Shown here one piece after another: positions 1-9,538 of a stretch of DNA of 64,000 nucleotides. The position numbers were made by a program, and so were the translations under genes. The notes beneath the pieces are model-generated. The model saw only the letters and a list, made by a program, of their open reading frames with translations. It had not been told where the DNA came from and searched no databases. Each line of letters starts with the position of its first letter. Position 1 is the first letter of the stretch. This DNA comes from Flammeovirgaceae bacterium UBA6059 (lineage in GTDB: Bacteria > Bacteroidota > Bacteroidia > Cytophagales > Cyclobacteriaceae), in NCBI GenBank assembly GCA_002435755.1, contig DIYH01000043.1, forward strand, positions 1 to 64,000, in the 5' to 3' direction.

Positions 1-2
1 CG

Positions 3-668
3 GTCACCTATGTCAACGTGGATATGATGATCTCTGGCCTCAGAGCATTCCGAGAAGACCCTGAGGTCGATCCGGAACGGCTGCTGGTGCTATCCGAACT
101 CACACTCAACGATCTCAGAAGTGGCGGTGAAATTGACGAGACAGACTTCATGGATCGCGTTGATCTACTCTGTTCTCTTGGCCAGACCGTCCTTATCTCC
201 AACCATCAGGAACACTACCGCTTGGCCAGTTATCTTGCCCAGTTCACTCGCAAAAAGAAGATTGGGATCATTTTGGGTATCAACAACCTGGCAAGGATCT
301 TCGAGGAGAAATACTATGAAAATCTTAATGGTGGTATTTTAGAATCCTTCGGTAGACTTTTCGGTACAAACGTCAAATTGCTGGTCTATCCTTCTGTCAA
401 TGATGATGAGTCACTACGTACATGCGAGAACTTCAGTCCTGCACAGCACTTGGTTTACCTGTTCAAGCATCTCTACGACAATCAAAACATAGAAGATATT
501 AAAGATGCCAAGGTCGAGCATCTGCACATTATCTCTGACAATGTCATAGAAATGATTAAAAGGGGGAAGTCCGGCTGGGAAGAGATGGTACCCAATCGTG
601 TATCCAAGGCCATCAAGGCACAAAGCATGTTTGGTTATAAGCCGCGTATTGGTGTTGATATAGATTAA
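3..668 (+). CDS. Conserved protein of unknown function, C-terminal part (5' end outside window)
   Basis: The reading frame is open to the left edge (codons for VTYVNV precede the GTG at 18), so this is the C-terminal 220 or so residues of a longer protein. It is soluble, mixed alpha/beta, with no membrane segment or signal visible. A stretch near residues 80-115 (IGIILGINNLARIFEEKY) and the ending MFGYKPR look conserved. I recognise it as a type seen in Bacteroidota but cannot name its function; I have a weak memory of relatives being labelled nicotinate/NMN adenylyltransferase, but no nucleotidyltransferase motif is present in this portion, so I do not adopt that. The downstream transporter gene starts 194 bp later and is probably separately transcribed. 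Confidence 0.6.
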   Translation, partial: VTYVNVDMMISGLRAFREDPEVDPERLLVLSELTLNDLRSGGEIDETDFMDRVDLLCSLGQTVLISNHQEHYRLASYLAQFTRKKKIGIILGINNLARIFEEKYYENLNGGILESFGRLFGTNVKLLVYPSVNDDESLRTCENFSPAQHLVYLFKHLYDNQNIEDIKDAKVEHLHIISDNVIEMIKRGKSGWEEMVPNRVSKAIKAQSMFGYKPRIGVDID

Positions 669-823
669 CACCGCGTCGCAAAATCTATTGATCATGCTCT
701 CTTGAAGCTTCATTACCAGACAAAGTCTAATAAAAGGGCAATGGCTTTTCTTCCTTTAATACTATAAGAAGCACTATTTCATGTAATTGTCTCATCGACT
801 CCATGTAATTATTGATATACACA

Positions 824-831
824 TATATTTG
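824..831 (+). promoter_or_regulatory. Possible -7 box of a Bacteroidota promoter
   Basis: TATATTTG matches the TAnnTTTG -7 consensus of Bacteroidota and lies 31 bp before the transporter start codon. No well-spaced TTG -33 element is seen, so this is weak evidence. Confidence 0.3.
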
Positions 832-862
832 AAGCTTTGAGATATTAAAACCTAACCACACA

Positions 863-2242
863 ATGGCGAGCAGAGGTGCTTTTAACAGTAGGATTGGATT
901 TATTTTGGCAGCAGCAGGATCTGCTGTTGGGCTTGGAAACATTTGGAAGTTTCCTTTTGAAGTAGGCGAAGGTGGTGGTGCCATCTTCCTTGTGATGTAC
1001 CTCGCTTTCTGTTTCATTCTCTGTTTTCCAGTGATGGTTACGGAGATCGCTATTGGTCGCAAGACACAAAAAAACCCTGTTGGTGCATTCAATGCCTTGG
1101 GATTCTCAAAATGGAATTTTGTGGGTAAGATGGGAATACTCTGTGGCGTACTCATCCTTTCATTTTATAATGTAGTGGCAGGTTGGGCTTTCGGCTATTT
1201 TCTGGAGATGGTAAGTGGCAACTTTGGCATAGGTGCTAACTTCGGTGGCTATATCAACGACATTGGGCGGGTCGGATTATATGGTGCGCTTTTCATGTTT
1301 GCAACAGCATGGATCGTGTCTAAAGGTATCTCAGGTGGCATTGAGCGCGCAGCTAAGTTCCTCATGCCAACATTAGTTGGAATGATCTTGCTACTCGTCG
1401 CGTACGCCTTGACCTTGCCTAATGCCATGAACGGCATCTCATTCTACCTGGTACCTGACTTCAGTGAGGTGAATCTAGGTGTAGTGGGAAGTGCACTTGG
1501 ACAAGCTTTTTTCTCTTTGTCTCTGGGTATGGGTGCTTTGATCACTTACGGAAGCTATGTCAGCAAGCAAGACAACATTGTACAGTCTGCGGCGTTCATC
1601 ACCCTTGCAGATGTCGGAATTGCCTTTATCGCAGGTTTGATGATGTTCCCATTCGTCTTCTCTCAAGGCCTTGAGCCTCAGGGCGGACCGGGACTTATCT
1701 TTGTTACCCTACCGGGAATATTTGAGACCTTTGGCGGTAGCATGGGCATCATTATTGGCTCTGCATTTTTCTTATTGCTTTCTTTTGCAGCACTTACTTC
1801 CACGGTCTCGCTTCTTGAGGTGCCTGTCGCTTATGTAGTTGACGAGTTAAAAATTGAAAGAAAGCATGCAGTTTGGGTGGTAGCCCTGGTCATCTTTCTC
1901 ATTGGGGTACCTTCGATGATCGCCAACGGAGATTCGCAATTCTTCACCAGTTTTATTACTTACATTGGAGCAGCCGCACCTACCGATTTCATGACGTTTG
2001 TTGGGGATGTAGCTAATGACACACTATTACCGCTCGGAGGTTTTCTGATTGTTATGTTTGCCGCTTACGTCTGGAAAAAGGAGAACCTAAATGAAGAGAT
2101 GGAGATCGGATTTCCCAACAAAAACAGTCTTGTGTTGAAGTACATAGACTTTGCAGTAAGCTATTTGTGCCCGGTGGTATTAGGCTGCCTGTTTATTCTT
2201 ACTGTGCTCAACAAGTACTTTGGCATCTCATTATTTGGTTGA
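863..2242 (+). CDS. Sodium-dependent symporter, NSS/SNF family
   Basis: A 459-residue polytopic membrane protein of the neurotransmitter:sodium symporter family (LeuT fold), which imports amino acids or related solutes with Na+. The first helix carries the family signature GSAVGLGNIWKFPF at about residues 19-32, the unwound sodium- and substrate-binding segment. A second conserved segment GQAFFSLSLGMG (about residues 213-224) corresponds to helix 6. Length and about 11 to 12 hydrophobic segments fit bacterial members. The ATG at 863 places helix 1 right after a short cytoplasmic tail. The substrate cannot be told from sequence. A paralogue of the same family lies at 6638-8005 on the other strand. 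Confidence 0.93.
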   Translation: MASRGAFNSRIGFILAAAGSAVGLGNIWKFPFEVGEGGGAIFLVMYLAFCFILCFPVMVTEIAIGRKTQKNPVGAFNALGFSKWNFVGKMGILCGVLILSFYNVVAGWAFGYFLEMVSGNFGIGANFGGYINDIGRVGLYGALFMFATAWIVSKGISGGIERAAKFLMPTLVGMILLLVAYALTLPNAMNGISFYLVPDFSEVNLGVVGSALGQAFFSLSLGMGALITYGSYVSKQDNIVQSAAFITLADVGIAFIAGLMMFPFVFSQGLEPQGGPGLIFVTLPGIFETFGGSMGIIIGSAFFLLLSFAALTSTVSLLEVPVAYVVDELKIERKHAVWVVALVIFLIGVPSMIANGDSQFFTSFITYIGAAAPTDFMTFVGDVANDTLLPLGGFLIVMFAAYVWKKENLNEEMEIGFPNKNSLVLKYIDFAVSYLCPVVLGCLFILTVLNKYFGISLFG

Positions 2243-2300
2243 TTTGTGTCCTTTCCTTAAACCAAAAATTCCTAATTTGGAGCATTAGCTTTTCTTTAGT

Positions 2301-3146
2301 TTGAATAGTCTCGAACATCATGGAGAATACAAATATTTCGGCAACATTCGTCGCAGATTGTTTGTAATCATTTTTGGCACGGATACGCGTTCTGGCCGTA
2401 TTTTTGACATTGTCCTACTCACAATTATCATATTGAGCATCATTGCAGTGATGCTCGAAAGTGTCAAAGATTTTGACGAAATGTTTGAGAAGGAACTCGA
2501 GGTACTCGAGTGGTTTTTCACTATACTTTTTACATTCGAATATATCGCTCGACTTTTTACTTCTCACCAGCCAAGGCGTTATGCGTTTAGCTTTTTAGGC
2601 ATTATTGATTTCTTGGCTTTGTTACCTACCTATTTGTCACTTTTTGTTACGGGAACACAATTCCTGATAGTAATTCGGGCCATACGTTTGTTAAGGGTTT
2701 TTAGGATACTTAAGCTGTCTCGTTATCTAGGGGAAGCTCAAATTCTCGCCAGTGCATTAAAATCAAGTCGCAACAAGATCTCTGTTTTTCTGGTGGCGGT
2801 GATTAGCCTGGTCATCATTCTAGGAACGGTAATGTACATGGTAGAGGGAGGTGAAAATGGCTTCACCAGTATCCCAAGGAGCATCTATTGGGCCATTGTA
2901 ACGATCACTACCGTTGGCTATGGAGACATTGCCCCACAGACCATATTAGGTCAATCGATTGCTTCCGTGCTCATGCTCACAGGTTATGCCATCATAGCTG
3001 TTCCTACCGGAATCGTCACTTCCGAGATAACAGCTGCCAATTCAAGAAGGAAAGAGAAGGTAGAAAAAATTTGTCACTCTTGTGGAATTGGCAATCATGA
3101 CGAGGATGCTCATTATTGCAAAAACTGTGGAGAAGAACTCCTATAG
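2301..3146 (+). CDS. Voltage-gated-type potassium channel with C-terminal zinc ribbon
   Basis: A 281-residue six-helix ion channel subunit of the bacterial Kv type. It has an arginine-rich S4 helix (RAIRLLRVFRILKLSRY, about residues 128-144) and a potassium selectivity filter TTVGYGD near residues 203-209 between S5 and S6. The C-terminus is a short soluble tail with two CxxC pairs (CHSCG and CKNCG), a zinc-ribbon fold that is common in bacterial channels of this type. The start is a TTG; no ATG is available before the first helix, and the N-terminus MNSLEHHGEYKYF is typical cytoplasmic lead-in. The gene ends 2 bp before the convergent gene at 3149. Confidence 0.9.
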   Translation: MNSLEHHGEYKYFGNIRRRLFVIIFGTDTRSGRIFDIVLLTIIILSIIAVMLESVKDFDEMFEKELEVLEWFFTILFTFEYIARLFTSHQPRRYAFSFLGIIDFLALLPTYLSLFVTGTQFLIVIRAIRLLRVFRILKLSRYLGEAQILASALKSSRNKISVFLVAVISLVIILGTVMYMVEGGENGFTSIPRSIYWAIVTITTVGYGDIAPQTILGQSIASVLMLTGYAIIAVPTGIVTSEITAANSRRKEKVEKICHSCGIGNHDEDAHYCKNCGEELL

Positions 3147-3148
3147 TT

Positions 3149-3949
3149 CTAGTTTTTTATAAACTTTTCGATTGTATTCTCTACGGTAATGAAGTACTCT
3201 CCCCTTCTCAGTCTTTCTAGTTCGATCACCTTACCACGTCCAGTCAGTATGGTATACCCTTCAGTGGTAGATATCTCATAGTCGGCTACACGTGAGAGAT
3301 TGAGGTTTCGCGTTACTGAGAGTGGGAATATTCTGATAGGTTCAGGATAGTAGACATGTTCCATCTCTTCTGAAAATAGGTATCTGCCTGTTCCGGTAGC
3401 TTCATACTTAATACGGAATTTATTGATCCCTTCCTTGAGATCAGGAAAAACTGAGTAATCACTACCTTCAAAATTCCCTACGGAAGCGACTTCCTGGTCG
3501 TACTCCCAACCATCAAAAAAGAGTTTCTCAACAGTATATTTTGAATTGACGCGCTCTCCTTTTGTCCTCCAGTAAAGTGCTGTATCATTAAGCTGTAACT
3601 CTGTGAAACTAAAGGCACTGTGGAATCGCACCGCGTCCTCATTCAGGATCTTTGGGGTGCAGTCCGGCTGATGTTTAACTAATACCGTGACCGGAACATA
3701 GAGTTCCTTTTCACTAAAACTCACCTCTAGTGCAGAACTCTTATAATCTAACTTCAGAGGTACGTTATTAACAAATATGCGTGTGACGCATGCCTCTTCC
3801 CTTTCTACAAACAACGGGTTTTGGATAAAGATGGATTTGCCTTGATATACACCTGTCACTCTCAATTCTTGCGAAAACAATTCTGTACAGGTGCAAACCA
3901 CCAGTCCGACAAGGAGCATTCTGTATTTCCAACTATCTACCTTCATCAC
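3149..3949 (-). CDS. Secreted protein of unknown function with a sorting-domain-like C-terminus
   Basis: A 266-residue protein with an N-terminal signal peptide (hydrophobic MLLVGLVVCTCTELFSQ, cleavage likely after FSQ). The body is predicted all-beta. I do not recognise the main domain. The last 50 or so residues follow the layout of type IX secretion system C-terminal sorting domains: a strand with YEISTTEGYTILTG, a basic loop, LRRGEYFITV, and a final KFIKN. If real, that would mean export through the T9SS; the similarity is by pattern only and the region could be an ordinary Ig-like domain. It lies 36 bp downstream of the permease gene on the same strand and may share its transcript. Confidence 0.6.
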   Translation of the reverse strand: MMKVDSWKYRMLLVGLVVCTCTELFSQELRVTGVYQGKSIFIQNPLFVEREEACVTRIFVNNVPLKLDYKSSALEVSFSEKELYVPVTVLVKHQPDCTPKILNEDAVRFHSAFSFTELQLNDTALYWRTKGERVNSKYTVEKLFFDGWEYDQEVASVGNFEGSDYSVFPDLKEGINKFRIKYEATGTGRYLFSEEMEHVYYPEPIRIFPLSVTRNLNLSRVADYEISTTEGYTILTGRGKVIELERLRRGEYFITVENTIEKFIKN

Positions 3950-3985
3950 GCTACAGCGGCCTGATCTACTGGAAAGTTATTCAAT

Positions 3986-5218
3986 TTACTCAAATCTGAG
4001 TGACTCAATCGGGTCCAACTTACTGGCCTGGTAAGCTGGAATGTACCCTGAGATGACGCCAACCAGCATTCCGATCATAATGGACATGAGTATCCACAAC
4101 CATGGCACAATGAAGCTACCACCAACAATGGCCGTTACAATGTTGCCAATGACTAATCCCAGTACTATACCGCCTAATCCACCTAACTGACATATAACAA
4201 TCGATTCGACCAAAAATTGCCTTCGAATTTTCAAGGGAGTGGCGCCCAGTGCCTTTCTTACCCCTATCTCCCTAGTCCGCTCAGTCACCGACACCATCAT
4301 AATGTTCATTAGGGCTATCGAAGCGCCCAAAAGGGTGACAAAACCGATGGAGAACCCACCAACTCTCAAGTATCCCGTCATTTCACCCAACCTATCGGAA
4401 AGGCTTCTGTTTACTCGTACTTCAAACGAATCAGGTCGGCCCGGCCTGTCTCTGCGAATAGTACGCATCAGGCCGGTCGTCTCACCTACCACACGCTCCT
4501 GATTAACAATTGCATCGGTCATGACTTTCAGCTCGTAGTTGAGATCAAAAGGGCTAAGCTTACGACCCGTTTCTAAAGGAATAAGTATTGTCCGGTCAGG
4601 TCCGGCATCTCCACCAAGTCCACCCTGCTCCTCTATTACCCCAATGACCCTGAACTTGGCGCCTAGAAATGTAATCGACTTGTTTATCGGATCGAGCTTA
4701 TCAGAAAAAAGTTGGTTTCTTATTTCACTGCCAATTAACGCTACATTAGCTGCACTACGGATTTCGGTAGAAGAAAAATTTCTTCCACTCTCAATATTAA
4801 AACCCTCAACACTCAGTAGGTTTTCATCACCAGCCTTTACTCGTGTATTGGGGTTGGTAACCTCAGAATCATATTTGACCTCCGCAGTGAAAGTAACCCA
4901 TGTATATAAGCTTACAGTACCGTCACCATCATAGCGCTGTTTGAAGTTGCGAAGTTCAATAAACTCTAGAGGGCGTACATTTTGCTCCTCTTTACCTCCA
5001 CGGCTCCCACTGTTATTGCGGTAGTTCCGTATCCGGAATGTATTGGTACCCAGGCTACTAAAACTGTCATTAATAGAGGATTGAATACCATCGATTGCCG
5101 TAAGTATGCCAACTAAAGACGTGATACCGATGGCTACAATAGAAGCGGTCAAGATCGTCCGCAACCGATTGGTCTGGATGGACCTGATTCCCTCTCTTAT
5201 GTTTTCTTTGAAATTCAA
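3986..5218 (-). CDS. ABC transporter permease, MacB/FtsX type
   Basis: A 410-residue membrane subunit of a type VII (mechanotransmission) ABC transporter. One N-terminal helix (about residues 20-43) is followed by a large periplasmic MacB-type domain (about 45-260) and three C-terminal FtsX helices (about 285-400). The segment SVTERTREIGVRKALGAT between the first and second C-terminal helices is the coupling-helix signature of this family. No ATPase or membrane-fusion gene is next to it, so its partner is encoded elsewhere. Related Bacteroidota proteins export lipoproteins, peptides or drugs; the cargo here is unknown. Confidence 0.9.
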   Translation of the reverse strand: MNFKENIREGIRSIQTNRLRTILTASIVAIGITSLVGILTAIDGIQSSINDSFSSLGTNTFRIRNYRNNSGSRGGKEEQNVRPLEFIELRNFKQRYDGDGTVSLYTWVTFTAEVKYDSEVTNPNTRVKAGDENLLSVEGFNIESGRNFSSTEIRSAANVALIGSEIRNQLFSDKLDPINKSITFLGAKFRVIGVIEEQGGLGGDAGPDRTILIPLETGRKLSPFDLNYELKVMTDAIVNQERVVGETTGLMRTIRRDRPGRPDSFEVRVNRSLSDRLGEMTGYLRVGGFSIGFVTLLGASIALMNIMMVSVTERTREIGVRKALGATPLKIRRQFLVESIVICQLGGLGGIVLGLVIGNIVTAIVGGSFIVPWLWILMSIMIGMLVGVISGYIPAYQASKLDPIESLRFE

Positions 5219-5351
5219 AATGCGATTCTAACCCCTTCTACGTTGTAATTCAGATCAGGATACTTCCATTCTTATCCCCATCATGCAATTTAAAGTAAGA
5301 AGCATGGATGTTCTGATTTTGGTTAGGTAACTTTTTGGCAACAAATTGACT

Positions 5352-6611
5352 ATGAGAAAACTGCTTCTGCTCTTTGCCGCTCTTACGCTATCGATATCCC
5401 TCCGAGCGTCATACATACTCATCCCAATGGATGACAGTCAATCCAATCACTTAAAATCTTATGGTATCGCCTATTGGGTACTGACCAATGAGATTACAGT
5501 GGACTGGCTGCTCAACTACCGTGGTGGAAGTTTCATGTTCCCCTATTCACAATTCTTTGAAAATGAGTGTATTATTCGAGGTGTTTCTTATGAAGTGATC
5601 TCGGATGCTCAATCCACCCAGATTGTTACTAACATCAGTAGTCCATCCAGCAATATGGACGTGATGAAGTTGGAGAAATTTCCAAAGATTGCGGTCTATT
5701 CGCCAAAAAGCAAACAGCCCTGGGATGATGCAGTGACCTTGGTCCTGACCTATGCAGAAATACCGTACGACGTAGTTTTTGATGATGAGTTGATGTATGA
5801 TGAGCTACCTAAATATGACTGGCTTCATCTCCATCACGAAGATTTCACTGGTCAATACGGTAAATTTTACAGGGTCTATCAGCATTTTCCATGGTACCAG
5901 GAGCAACAACGGGAGTATGAAGAATCCGCCCGTAAGCATGGCTTTAATAAGGTTTCTCACCTCAAGCTGGGGATCGTGAAGAAGATCCAAAGCTATGTCG
6001 CAAGTGGAGGCTTCCTTTTTGCAATGTGCTCCGCCACAGATACTTATGACATTGCGTTAGCATCTGAAGGAGTGGACATTGTGGATAGAATGTATGACGG
6101 AGATCCACCGGATCCAAGAGCTCAAAGTAAGCTGGATTTCACTAAAACATTCGCTTTTGAAAAGTTTCTACTTGAAAAGAACCCGTACATCTATGAGTAC
6201 TCTAATATTGATACTCAACCTAACGAACGAGGGCTGACCGAAAACAATGATTTCTTTAACTTATTCGAGTTTTCAGCGAAGTGGGACCCCATCCCAACAA
6301 TGCTAACACAAAACCATACGAGGCTGATCAAAGGTTTTATGGGGCAAACTACCAGCTTTAAAAGTGACCTTGTGAAATCAGACGTAGTGGTCATGGGGGA
6401 AACCAAGTCGATCAGAGAAGCTAAGTATATCCATGGCGTGTTTGGTAAGGGGTTCTGGACTTTTTATGGTGGTCATGATCCAGAAGACTACCAACATCTT
6501 GTCAATGAAGAACCTACGGACCTTAACCTCCACCCAAACAGTCCGGGATATCGATTGATTCTCAATAATATTCTTTTCCCTGCTGCGAAAAAGAAAAAGC
6601 AGAAGACCTAA
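5352..6611 (+). CDS. Secreted conserved Bacteroidota protein, often labelled asparagine synthetase B
   Basis: A 419-residue protein with a signal peptide (MRKLLLLFAALTLSISLRA). I chose the ATG at 5352 over the TTG at 5346 because it gives a standard signal sequence. Strongly conserved-looking segments include SYILIPMDDSQSNHLKSYG, YAEIPYDVVFDDE and LPKYDWLHLHHEDFTGQYG. Relatives of this type are common in Bacteroidota and are frequently annotated as asparagine synthetase B, but neither a glutaminase cysteine at the N-terminus nor a PP-loop ATP site is visible, so that label looks unsupported. The central part (AVYSPKSKQPWDDAV, GGFLFAMCSAT) resembles a glutamine-amidotransferase-like Rossmann fold. 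Function unknown, probably periplasmic. Confidence 0.72.
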   Translation: MRKLLLLFAALTLSISLRASYILIPMDDSQSNHLKSYGIAYWVLTNEITVDWLLNYRGGSFMFPYSQFFENECIIRGVSYEVISDAQSTQIVTNISSPSSNMDVMKLEKFPKIAVYSPKSKQPWDDAVTLVLTYAEIPYDVVFDDELMYDELPKYDWLHLHHEDFTGQYGKFYRVYQHFPWYQEQQREYEESARKHGFNKVSHLKLGIVKKIQSYVASGGFLFAMCSATDTYDIALASEGVDIVDRMYDGDPPDPRAQSKLDFTKTFAFEKFLLEKNPYIYEYSNIDTQPNERGLTENNDFFNLFEFSAKWDPIPTMLTQNHTRLIKGFMGQTTSFKSDLVKSDVVVMGETKSIREAKYIHGVFGKGFWTFYGGHDPEDYQHLVNEEPTDLNLHPNSPGYRLILNNILFPAAKKKKQKT

Positions 6612-6637
6612 TAGATATCTCTCGAGCTTACAGACGC

Positions 6638-8005
6638 TTAGAGGTTTGATAAGAATATGAGCAACACTGCTACAGGGGCAACATATCTTACCAGAAATCT
6701 CCAAACCGAAAATAGCCATGATGGTGACAAAGAAAGAGAGGATTGGCTGGTATGCTTAGAGATAAACCATCCACCTATCACTGCCATAAGTATACCTCCA
6801 ACTGGCATGATCAGGTTCGATGCTACATAATCTATCAAGCCAAACACGGTTTTACCTGCTAAGGGACGGAAGCCATTAAAAGGCATAAAGTCAGACCATA
6901 CATTAAAAGAAAAAACAGTGAGCCAGCCGGTAAGCCACAGCAAGGTCCCGGCAATCCATGTAATTCGCGACCTGCTATTGGGATACAGCTCCTCAAGCCT
7001 AGATATGACAGACTCAAGAAGAGAAATGGAAGAGCTCAATGCTGCAAACGCCAATAACACAAAGAACAATGCTCCAACGTAGTTGCCACCTGGCATTTGT
7101 CCAAAGGCAATAGGCAAGGTCATGAATATGAGCCCCGGTCCTTCTGCTGGGGACAGTTGGTATTGAAAGACAATGGGAAATATGGCTAAACCAGCTATAA
7201 TGGCCACCAGGCCGTCAGCTAAGGCTATGGTGACTGATGACCTTGCCACTGAGGCCTCTCTTGGCATATAGGCCCCATAAGTCAACATCACTCCCAGTCC
7301 GATACCCAAAGAGAAAAAGGCCTGACCAAAGGCCGTCAATGCCACAGTCGCATTGATCTTCTCAAAATCAGGTACTAACATAAACCTCAGCGCCTGAACA
7401 AATTCGCCTGTTAGTCCTGAATAGATCAATAGCCCGATAAGGATCACAAACAAACCAGGCATCATCCATCGAGTAGACTTCTCCAACCCTGCCCCAACAC
7501 CTCGCGCAACAATTGCAGTAGTGAACAATACGAATGATCCTGAAAAAACGATCAATCTAAGTGGGTTAGAGAGGATGTCATTGTAATAACTGACTGCCTC
7601 CTCGGCGGAACCAGCTGATAAACTACCTGCAAGCGTACTCACTGTGTAATCGATGGTGAGTCCAGCAATCACACAGTAGAAGCTTAGGATCATAAACACT
7701 GTAATCATTGACACCCAACCAAAAACCTGCCAATGACGGCTTAGGCCTTCCTTTTGTGAGAGTAATGCGAACGAGCCTACCATACTTCTTCCACCAAGCT
7801 TGCCCAGCATGAACTCAGAAGTCAAGACAGGAATACCTAAGAAAATGAGAGAAGCAAGGTATATCAACACAAATGCTCCACCACCATTTTCACCCACGAG
7901 GTAAGTAAACTTCCAGATATTAGAAAGCCCCACTGTGCTTCCAATGGAAGCCATAATGAAAACGTACCTTGAAGACCAGTTGCGATGAAGGACGGCCTCA
8001 CTCAT
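6638..8005 (-). CDS. Sodium-dependent symporter, NSS/SNF family (second copy)
   Basis: A 455-residue LeuT-fold transporter with the helix 1 signature GSTVGLSNIWKFTY (about residues 22-35) and helix 6 segment GQAFFSLGIGLGVM. It differs from the copy at 863 in replacing Gly with Ser and Pro with Thr in helix 1 (LSNIWKFTY against LGNIWKFPF), at positions that line the substrate site in the family, so the two probably carry different solutes. The gene lies tail-to-tail with the gene at 5352 (26 bp) and 24 bp after the aldo/keto reductase gene on the same strand, so it may be the last gene of a three-gene transcript starting at 9426. Confidence 0.92.
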   Translation of the reverse strand: MSEAVLHRNWSSRYVFIMASIGSTVGLSNIWKFTYLVGENGGGAFVLIYLASLIFLGIPVLTSEFMLGKLGGRSMVGSFALLSQKEGLSRHWQVFGWVSMITVFMILSFYCVIAGLTIDYTVSTLAGSLSAGSAEEAVSYYNDILSNPLRLIVFSGSFVLFTTAIVARGVGAGLEKSTRWMMPGLFVILIGLLIYSGLTGEFVQALRFMLVPDFEKINATVALTAFGQAFFSLGIGLGVMLTYGAYMPREASVARSSVTIALADGLVAIIAGLAIFPIVFQYQLSPAEGPGLIFMTLPIAFGQMPGGNYVGALFFVLLAFAALSSSISLLESVISRLEELYPNSRSRITWIAGTLLWLTGWLTVFSFNVWSDFMPFNGFRPLAGKTVFGLIDYVASNLIMPVGGILMAVIGGWFISKHTSQSSLSLSPSWLFSVWRFLVRYVAPVAVLLIFLSNL

Positions 8006-8029
8006 AACAGATATGTAGTCTCTCCAAAT

Positions 8030-9070
8030 TCATTTTTGATTAAGATTATAGCGCATGATCCGACCGTGCTTACCTTTCTTATCGCGCTCAATATCAAAAA
8101 CATCTCCAGGCGGCTGACCTACTTTAGATAAAAAGCTATCTATCTCATCTCTATCCTGTGATGTTAATTCAATATGACTAAGAGTCAGGTTAGCCTCAAT
8201 GTGTGCCGCATTTCGGGCACCAATAATAACACCTGCGACCTGGGGCTTATCTAGGATATATCGAGTGGCAATATTGGTCAGTGTGGTACCATGTTTTGAA
8301 GCAATCTTGTTCAGTAGTCTTAGCAACTCCTGAAAATGACCCCACCCTCCTATTTCCTCAATCATCAACTTATACTTAACCAGCGATCTATTCTCTAGCT
8401 CAGTGATAGGCTCAGGCTGACCAAGCCATCGCTCACTCAAAAAACCTCCTGCCACTGTACCGTAGCATAGCAACTGAGTGTCGTACTTTTGGCACAGCTT
8501 GATCAGGCTCTTTTGCGGCCGGTGGTCCAAAAGGGAGTACTGCACCTGTACTGTAGCCAGGTCGACACCTGCATCAATGATTTCAGCCGTAGCAGCTGTA
8601 TTGAAGTTGGTCGAAGAAATGAGATCGATTTTACCTGCTGATTGTAGTTCTTGAAGCCATAGTGCCGTCTCTACCCAACCAGGTATGTCATAGGTCCACC
8701 ATGCAAACTGCACCATATCCAACCGCTCCAAGCCTAATCTCATCAGCGAGCGGTCTATGATCGACTCGACATAGCGCTTGTTAATGCTTGGCAATTGGTT
8801 ATAGTCAGGAACAAATTTGGTGAGCACTTTGAGATTTGGATCGAGCGTACCTCTTTTTGTCTCTTTTCTGATGTAGTTACCAATAAGCTCTTCTACACCC
8901 GTATAAATATCCGCACAATCAAAAGTGTTAATACCTGAAGCAACAAAGGCTTCCATATCTCTGATAGGATCATGGTAATTTATCTGGCTATGTCCTTCTG
9001 AAAGTTGCCATCCACCTTTGATCACCCTGGAAATAGAGTAGCCAGGTCTCAGCTCTATGCGCTCTATCAT
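8030..9070 (-). CDS. Aldo/keto reductase
   Basis: A 346-residue (beta/alpha)8 NADPH-dependent oxidoreductase. Visible family features are the substrate/catalytic segment GINTFDCADIYTGVEELIG (about residues 47-65, catalytic Asp and Tyr), DMVQFAWW near 120, and a C-terminal cofactor-binding segment AGVIIGARNAAHIEANL. The ATG at 9070 overlaps the stop codon of the upstream gene by one base (TGATG), which suggests translational coupling; the TTG one codon earlier is less likely. The natural substrate cannot be read from sequence. Confidence 0.9.
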   Translation of the reverse strand: MIERIELRPGYSISRVIKGGWQLSEGHSQINYHDPIRDMEAFVASGINTFDCADIYTGVEELIGNYIRKETKRGTLDPNLKVLTKFVPDYNQLPSINKRYVESIIDRSLMRLGLERLDMVQFAWWTYDIPGWVETALWLQELQSAGKIDLISSTNFNTAATAEIIDAGVDLATVQVQYSLLDHRPQKSLIKLCQKYDTQLLCYGTVAGGFLSERWLGQPEPITELENRSLVKYKLMIEEIGGWGHFQELLRLLNKIASKHGTTLTNIATRYILDKPQVAGVIIGARNAAHIEANLTLSHIELTSQDRDEIDSFLSKVGQPPGDVFDIERDKKGKHGRIMRYNLNQK

Positions 9071-9426
9071 CAATCTTCTTTCCAGGGGTTATTTTCTGGT
9101 AAGGGAACGACTGTAGTCTCATCGCGGTAGTAAGTGCGTTTACCAATGCGACTTATCTTAAACTTCGCGCCACAGTGTGGATCAGGACAAGCAATGATAT
9201 GATCAGTCGCCATCCAATCATACTCATTGAGAGGACGTTGCTTCGGTGTGATCAAAGGAAGCAACGCTGATAAAACATAAAGTGAAAAAGGTCTTTCAGT
9301 TTTGAAGTGAAGGTTCTCCCCTCTCACCTCAAAAGCGTCTCCTACTTCATGACTACACACGAAGGGTTTGTCTCCTTCGATGATCTCTACTTTAAGATCG
9401 TATAGCTCAAAACTTGGCTTTGACAT
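9070..9426 (-). CDS. TIGR04076-type small protein
   Basis: A 118-residue soluble protein with the layout of the TIGR04076 family: YDLKVEIIEG at the start, a CxH-containing VCSHEVGDAFEV segment, PFSLYVLSALLPLI in the middle and an ACPDPHCGAKFKISRI ending. Cysteines and histidines at conserved spots suggest a metal site, but no function is established for the family. It is translationally coupled to the aldo/keto reductase (one-base overlap) and the symporter may follow in the same transcript, so the three may act on one small-molecule pathway. Confidence 0.75.
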   Translation of the reverse strand: MSKPSFELYDLKVEIIEGDKPFVCSHEVGDAFEVRGENLHFKTERPFSLYVLSALLPLITPKQRPLNEYDWMATDHIIACPDPHCGAKFKISRIGKRTYYRDETTVVPLPENNPWKED

Positions 9427-9538
9427 ATGGTGGTTTCTCTATTATTCAGGCTATTCTGACTTTCAAAAAACTACTTTGATAATGCAGTAGATGCTTTGAA
9501 GTTCGCCAAGGGAAGATATTCCGACTTTGTATCAAATA

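Noticed and set aside
863..8005. The two NSS transporters as a recent duplication
   Set aside because: The proteins differ in key helix 1 residues and over most of their length, so they are old paralogues rather than a local copy.
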